This document shows positions 33,494 through 35,825 of a DNA stretch of 35,825 nt, one piece after another (the stretch's first letter is position 1; each line of letters starts with the position of its first letter). The stretch covers positions 1 through 35,825 of the forward strand of contig JAHEIE010000021.1 in the NCBI GenBank assembly GCA_024639505.1, given 5' to 3'. Under the pieces are notes generated by a model, which saw only the letters and a program-made list of their open reading frames with translations, did no database searches and was not told where the DNA came from. The translations under genes were made by a program, and so were the position numbers. The DNA is from Crocinitomicaceae bacterium (GTDB taxonomy: Bacteria > Bacteroidota > Bacteroidia > Flavobacteriales_D > CAJJDF01).

Positions 33494-34414
33494 CTAATCC
33501 TTAGAAAAATAATCTTTACTCTGATAATTTCCAGTTCTTTGTTTTTCCAATTGCATTAAAACATCATTGGCAAGGCTACTCGCTCCAAAACGGAACCATT
33601 CATTTGTTAGCCATTTGTCACCAAGAGTTTCTTTTACCAACATTAAATACTGCAAAGCCAATTTAGCATTAGAAATTCCTCCAGCTGGCTTCATTCCTAT
33701 TTGGATTCCAGTTTCGTAGTAATAATCTTTTATGGCTTCTAGCATCACTAAAGTAACTGGTAAAGTTGCTGCAGGACTTATTTTCCCTGTAGAGGTTTTA
33801 ATAAAATCACTCCCTGCATACATGGCAATATCACTGGCTTTTCGCACATTGTCTAAACTACCCAATTCTCCCGTTTCGAGGATGGTTTTTAGTCGAGCGT
33901 GCTTTCCACACACTTCTTTTATTTTGGCAATTTCATCAAACACATAATTGTATTCTCCTTGGTGAAATTTTCCTCTGGAGATTACCATATCCACTTCATC
34001 TGCTCCGGCATCAATGGCCATTTTGGTATCCGTAATTTTAACTTCAAGCGAAGAATTTCCTGACGGGAAAGCAGTTGCAACCGAAGCCACATTTATTCCA
34101 GAACCTTTTAGTTGTTCTTTGGCTAATCCCACAAAATTAGGATACACACAAATAGCAGCTACAGTTGGTAAATCGCCATAAGAATCGTGCAAATGCATTC
34201 CTTTGTAGCACAATTGCTTCACTTTGTTTACAGTATCTGCCCCTTCCAAAGTAGTCAGGTCAATCATACTCAAAGCCATTTTCAATCCGTAAATTTTAGC
34301 TTCGTTTTTTACACTACGTTTGGTGATACGAGAAACTCTGTCGGAGATTCCGACTTGATCAACTTTTGTAATTGATAATGGATGATTGATAATTGATAAT
34401 TTTTTCGACTCCAT
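33494..34414 (-). CDS. deoC: Deoxyribose-phosphate aldolase
   Basis: DeoC splits 2-deoxyribose 5-phosphate into glyceraldehyde 3-phosphate and acetaldehyde in deoxynucleoside breakdown. The 306-residue protein keeps the family blocks: IDLTTLEGADT, AAICVYPNFV, VATAFPSG, EVDMVISRG, and FIKTSTGK with the Schiff-base lysine K206, then IGMKPAGGI with the second lysine. I start at the ATG at 34414; a TTG at 34450 would add a repeat-derived peptide. Even so, residues 6-16 (LSIINHPLSIT) are encoded by the ATTGATAAT-type repeat (34371-34400). The operon continues with two aldehyde-dehydrogenase-type genes and a hexapeptide protein. Confidence 0.92.
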   Translation of the reverse strand: MESKKLSIINHPLSITKVDQVGISDRVSRITKRSVKNEAKIYGLKMALSMIDLTTLEGADTVNKVKQLCYKGMHLHDSYGDLPTVAAICVYPNFVGLAKEQLKGSGINVASVATAFPSGNSSLEVKITDTKMAIDAGADEVDMVISRGKFHQGEYNYVFDEIAKIKEVCGKHARLKTILETGELGSLDNVRKASDIAMYAGSDFIKTSTGKISPAATLPVTLVMLEAIKDYYYETGIQIGMKPAGGISNAKLALQYLMLVKETLGDKWLTNEWFRFGASSLANDVLMQLEKQRTGNYQSKDYFSKD

Positions 34415-34447
34415 AGTTTTAATTGATAGTTGATAATGGATAATTGA
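34371..34447. repeat. ATTGATAAT-type short tandem repeats
   Basis: Copies of ATTGATAAT occur at 34371-34379, 34385-34393 and 34392-34400, with variants to 34447. The first three lie in the 5' end of deoC, the rest upstream of its ATG. This unit is a recognisable intergenic repeat in Bacteroidota, seen in reverse as the LSIINYQLSI peptide in mis-called genes. Confidence 0.7.
34420..34437 (+). repeat. 18-bp inverted repeat flanking the four-helix-bundle gene (left copy)
   Basis: TAATTGATAGTTGATAAT here is the exact reverse complement of 34875-34892. It sits 6 bases upstream of the deoC start codon on the deoC side. Confidence 0.7.
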
Positions 34448-34485
34448 CAATGATGAATTGGTTATTTTTTGATTCCATTCAGGTT

Positions 34486-34842
34486 TTATTTATTGTTTTG
34501 CTTAGAAGTTTTTATTATACTCGTTAATAGTTTGATTAACTCGATAACTACAACTGATAGCTGTTCAAATTGTTTGTCATCAAGATAATCAGATTTGTGT
34601 AATAATTCAATCCAATACTCAGTTTCGTTTGCTTCTTTTAATTAGATAGATAATTTATGAATGAAATCCGCTTTGCTTTGTCGGTGTTCTGATTCTCGAA
34701 CATTCGCCCCTATTGAAGTCCCACTTCTTAGTAACTGTTTAGACAATACATATTCTTTCTTTTCAGAAGTTAGAAATTTATAACAATTGACAATAATCAA
34801 TGCAAATTCAAAGCTTTTATCTTTTACAATATTCTTTTTCAT
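34486..34842 (-). pseudogene. Four-helix-bundle protein (23S rRNA intervening-sequence type) with in-frame stop
   Basis: Translated leftward from the ATG at 34842, this gives the typical start of the four-helix-bundle family related to the S23/IVP proteins and to DGR accessory protein Avd: KDKSFEFALIIVNCYKFL, QLLRSGTSIGANVRES, DFIHKLSI. Then a TAA (34644-34642) interrupts it. The same frame continues after the stop with LKEANETEYWIELLHKSDYL, further family sequence, and ends LLTSIIKTSKQNNK with a natural stop at 34488-34486. Full length would be 117 residues, as expected. The stop replaces a single residue; TCA to TAA is one change. It is probably a recent pseudogene; readthrough cannot be excluded. 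Confidence 0.85.
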
Positions 34843-34874
34843 AGCCTTTTCATCTTACAAGTTTTCATTTGGCA

Positions 34875-34892
34875 ATTATCAACTATCAATTA
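34875..34892 (+). repeat. 18-bp inverted repeat flanking the four-helix-bundle gene (right copy)
   Basis: ATTATCAACTATCAATTA, reverse complement of 34420-34437. Its last three bases are the stop codon of the M42 peptidase gene, so the element abuts coding sequence. Confidence 0.7.
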
Positions 34893-35825
34893 TTTAAAAT
34901 ATCTAAAATCATGTCCATCCTTAATATTTTGCAACACCTCAATATACAGTTTAATCAAATTCTCTACATCATCTCTGTGAGCAGTTTCTACTGTGGTGTG
35001 CATGTATTTAAGTGGCAAAGAAATTAACGCAGAGGCAACTCCTTCGTTGGAGTATGCAAATGCATCTGTATCGGTTCCAGTTCTGCTACTTAGTGCCATT
35101 CGTTGGAAAGGGATCTTATTTTTTTGCGCTGTTTCAATCAATAATTTCAATAAGTTGTTTTGAACTGCTGGAGCATAAGACAGAACAGGTCCATCACCCG
35201 ATTTAAAATCTCCTTGTTCAATTTTATCAATCATTGGAGTATTCGTATCGTGACACACATCGTTGATTATAGCAACATCGGGCTTTATTCTGGTAGCAAT
35301 CATTTCTGCTCCTCTCAATCCTATTTCTTCTTGTACCGAGTTTACAATGTACAATCCAAATGGCAGTTTAATTTTATCTTCTTTCAGTTTACGAGCTACT
35401 TCCGCAATGATGAATCCTCCCATTCGGTTGTCGAGCGCTCTTCCTGTAAAATACTTTTTGTTTAATACCATAAATTCGTCTGGGTAAGTGATTACGCACC
35501 CAACATGAATTCCCATTTTCTCTACTTCTTCTTTAGAGTTTGCACCACAATCAAGGAATATATTTTCCAGTTTTGGAGTTTTTTCGGTAGCATCTTTTCT
35601 AGTGTGAATTGCAGGCCATCCAAAAATTGCAGGAACAATTCCATTATCTGTATGAATATTTACTCTTTTTGAAGGAGCAATCTGATGATCACTTCCTCCA
35701 TTTCTACGTACGTAGATGTATCCATCTTTATTGATGTAATGTACAAACCAAGAAATTTCATCTGCGTGCGCTTCAATTACTACTTTGTATTTTGCTTTTG
35801 GATTAATTACTGCAACTGCAGTTCC
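34890..35825 (-). CDS. M42 family metallo-aminopeptidase (partial, N-terminus off window)
   Basis: A glutamyl/tetrahedral-aminopeptidase (FrvX, 'cellulase M') family dizinc peptidase. The 311 visible residues are open to the right edge and contain EAHADEISWFV with the first metal-binding His near the start of the visible part, TGRALDNRMGG with the bridging Asp, VQEEIGLRGAE with the catalytic and binding glutamates, and a later TGTDTDAF plus HTTVE with the last His. All active-site residues seen are intact. The start codon is outside the window; an internal methionine at 35516 is not the start, as the homologous HADE region lies before it. The true length is about 350 residues. Confidence 0.92.
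   Translation of the reverse strand, partial: GTAVAVINPKAKYKVVIEAHADEISWFVHYINKDGYIYVRRNGGSDHQIAPSKRVNIHTDNGIVPAIFGWPAIHTRKDATEKTPKLENIFLDCGANSKEEVEKMGIHVGCVITYPDEFMVLNKKYFTGRALDNRMGGFIIAEVARKLKEDKIKLPFGLYIVNSVQEEIGLRGAEMIATRIKPDVAIINDVCHDTNTPMIDKIEQGDFKSGDGPVLSYAPAVQNNLLKLLIETAQKNKIPFQRMALSSRTGTDTDAFAYSNEGVASALISLPLKYMHTTVETAHRDDVENLIKLYIEVLQNIKDGHDFRYFK

Noticed and set aside
34642-34842. A complete 66-residue four-helix-bundle protein gene
   Set aside because: The same frame continues after the TAA with clear family sequence to a second natural stop at 34486, so this is the front part of an interrupted gene.
34890-35516. M42 peptidase starting at the methionine at 35516
   Set aside because: The frame is open to the window edge and upstream residues include the conserved EAHADE metal-site segment, so the gene begins outside the window.
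1-35825. CRISPR array, prophage, transposase or tRNA genes
   Set aside because: No regularly spaced direct repeats, integrase/transposase motifs or cloverleaf sequences were seen on either strand.

Overview
The window is AT-rich, densely coded chromosomal DNA from a member of the Bacteroidota, most likely class Flavobacteriia or a close relative. Four things point there: a GldC gliding-motility protein, an FtsX–DUF3098–UppP gene order, DUF2490, DUF4292 and DUF6695 family proteins, and promoter boxes of the TAnnTTTG type. I see no rRNA, tRNA, CRISPR array, transposase or prophage gene. No stretch longer than 300 bases lacks a gene or gene remnant.

Layout. Positions 1-1641 hold a leftward cell-envelope operon (ftsX, a DUF3098 protein, uppP cut by the edge). 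Positions 1722-4437 run rightward: a small helical protein, gldC, and a large GT-C-like membrane protein. It converges on a small lipoprotein gene (4430-4981). Positions 5158-8584 hold an overlapping set: a DUF2490 beta-barrel protein and two tandem CotH-kinase lipoproteins. A repeat hairpin separates these from leftward uvrA. Divergent from uvrA are a SixA-type phosphatase, a START-like protein and an LptF/LptG permease. Leftward wzz and an O-antigen ligase/polymerase gene follow. Positions 16761-21424 form a compact rightward operon: sugar nucleotidyltransferase, TPR lipoprotein, DUF4292 lipoprotein, and an EnvC-like degenerate LytM protein. Positions 21482-25550 run leftward: a sigma factor with a tiny membrane protein, a DUF6695 protein split in two, a Wzx-type flippase, and an orphan solute-binding lipoprotein. 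Then come secA (leftward) and mltG (rightward). A perfect-looking long hairpin follows, and then a leftward operon deoC, aldehyde dehydrogenase, a Cys-less aldehyde dehydrogenase-like protein, and a hexapeptide (gamma-carbonic-anhydrase-like) protein. The right end holds a broken four-helix-bundle (23S rRNA intervening-sequence type) gene inside an inverted repeat, and a partial M42 aminopeptidase.

How the genes fit together. Most are housekeeping envelope genes: lipid carrier recycling (UppP), divisome control of wall hydrolysis (FtsX with an EnvC-like activator), glycan-strand termination (MltG), LPS transport and chain synthesis (LptF/G, Wzz, ligase/polymerase, flippase, nucleotidyltransferase) and secretion (SecA). 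The deoC operon looks like deoxyribose-5-phosphate breakdown with oxidation of the released acetaldehyde.

Most interesting: (1) the DUF6695 gene is split at a T-TTA-AAA slippery heptamer, where a -1 shift would fuse both parts; (2) the four-helix-bundle gene carries a single in-frame TAA and sits inside an 18-bp inverted repeat, part of a family that also extends into the start of deoC; (3) the split ALDH16-like pair next to deoC; (4) the tandem CotH kinases coupled to a beta-barrel protein. Family names come from recognising sequence motifs by eye; no database search was run.
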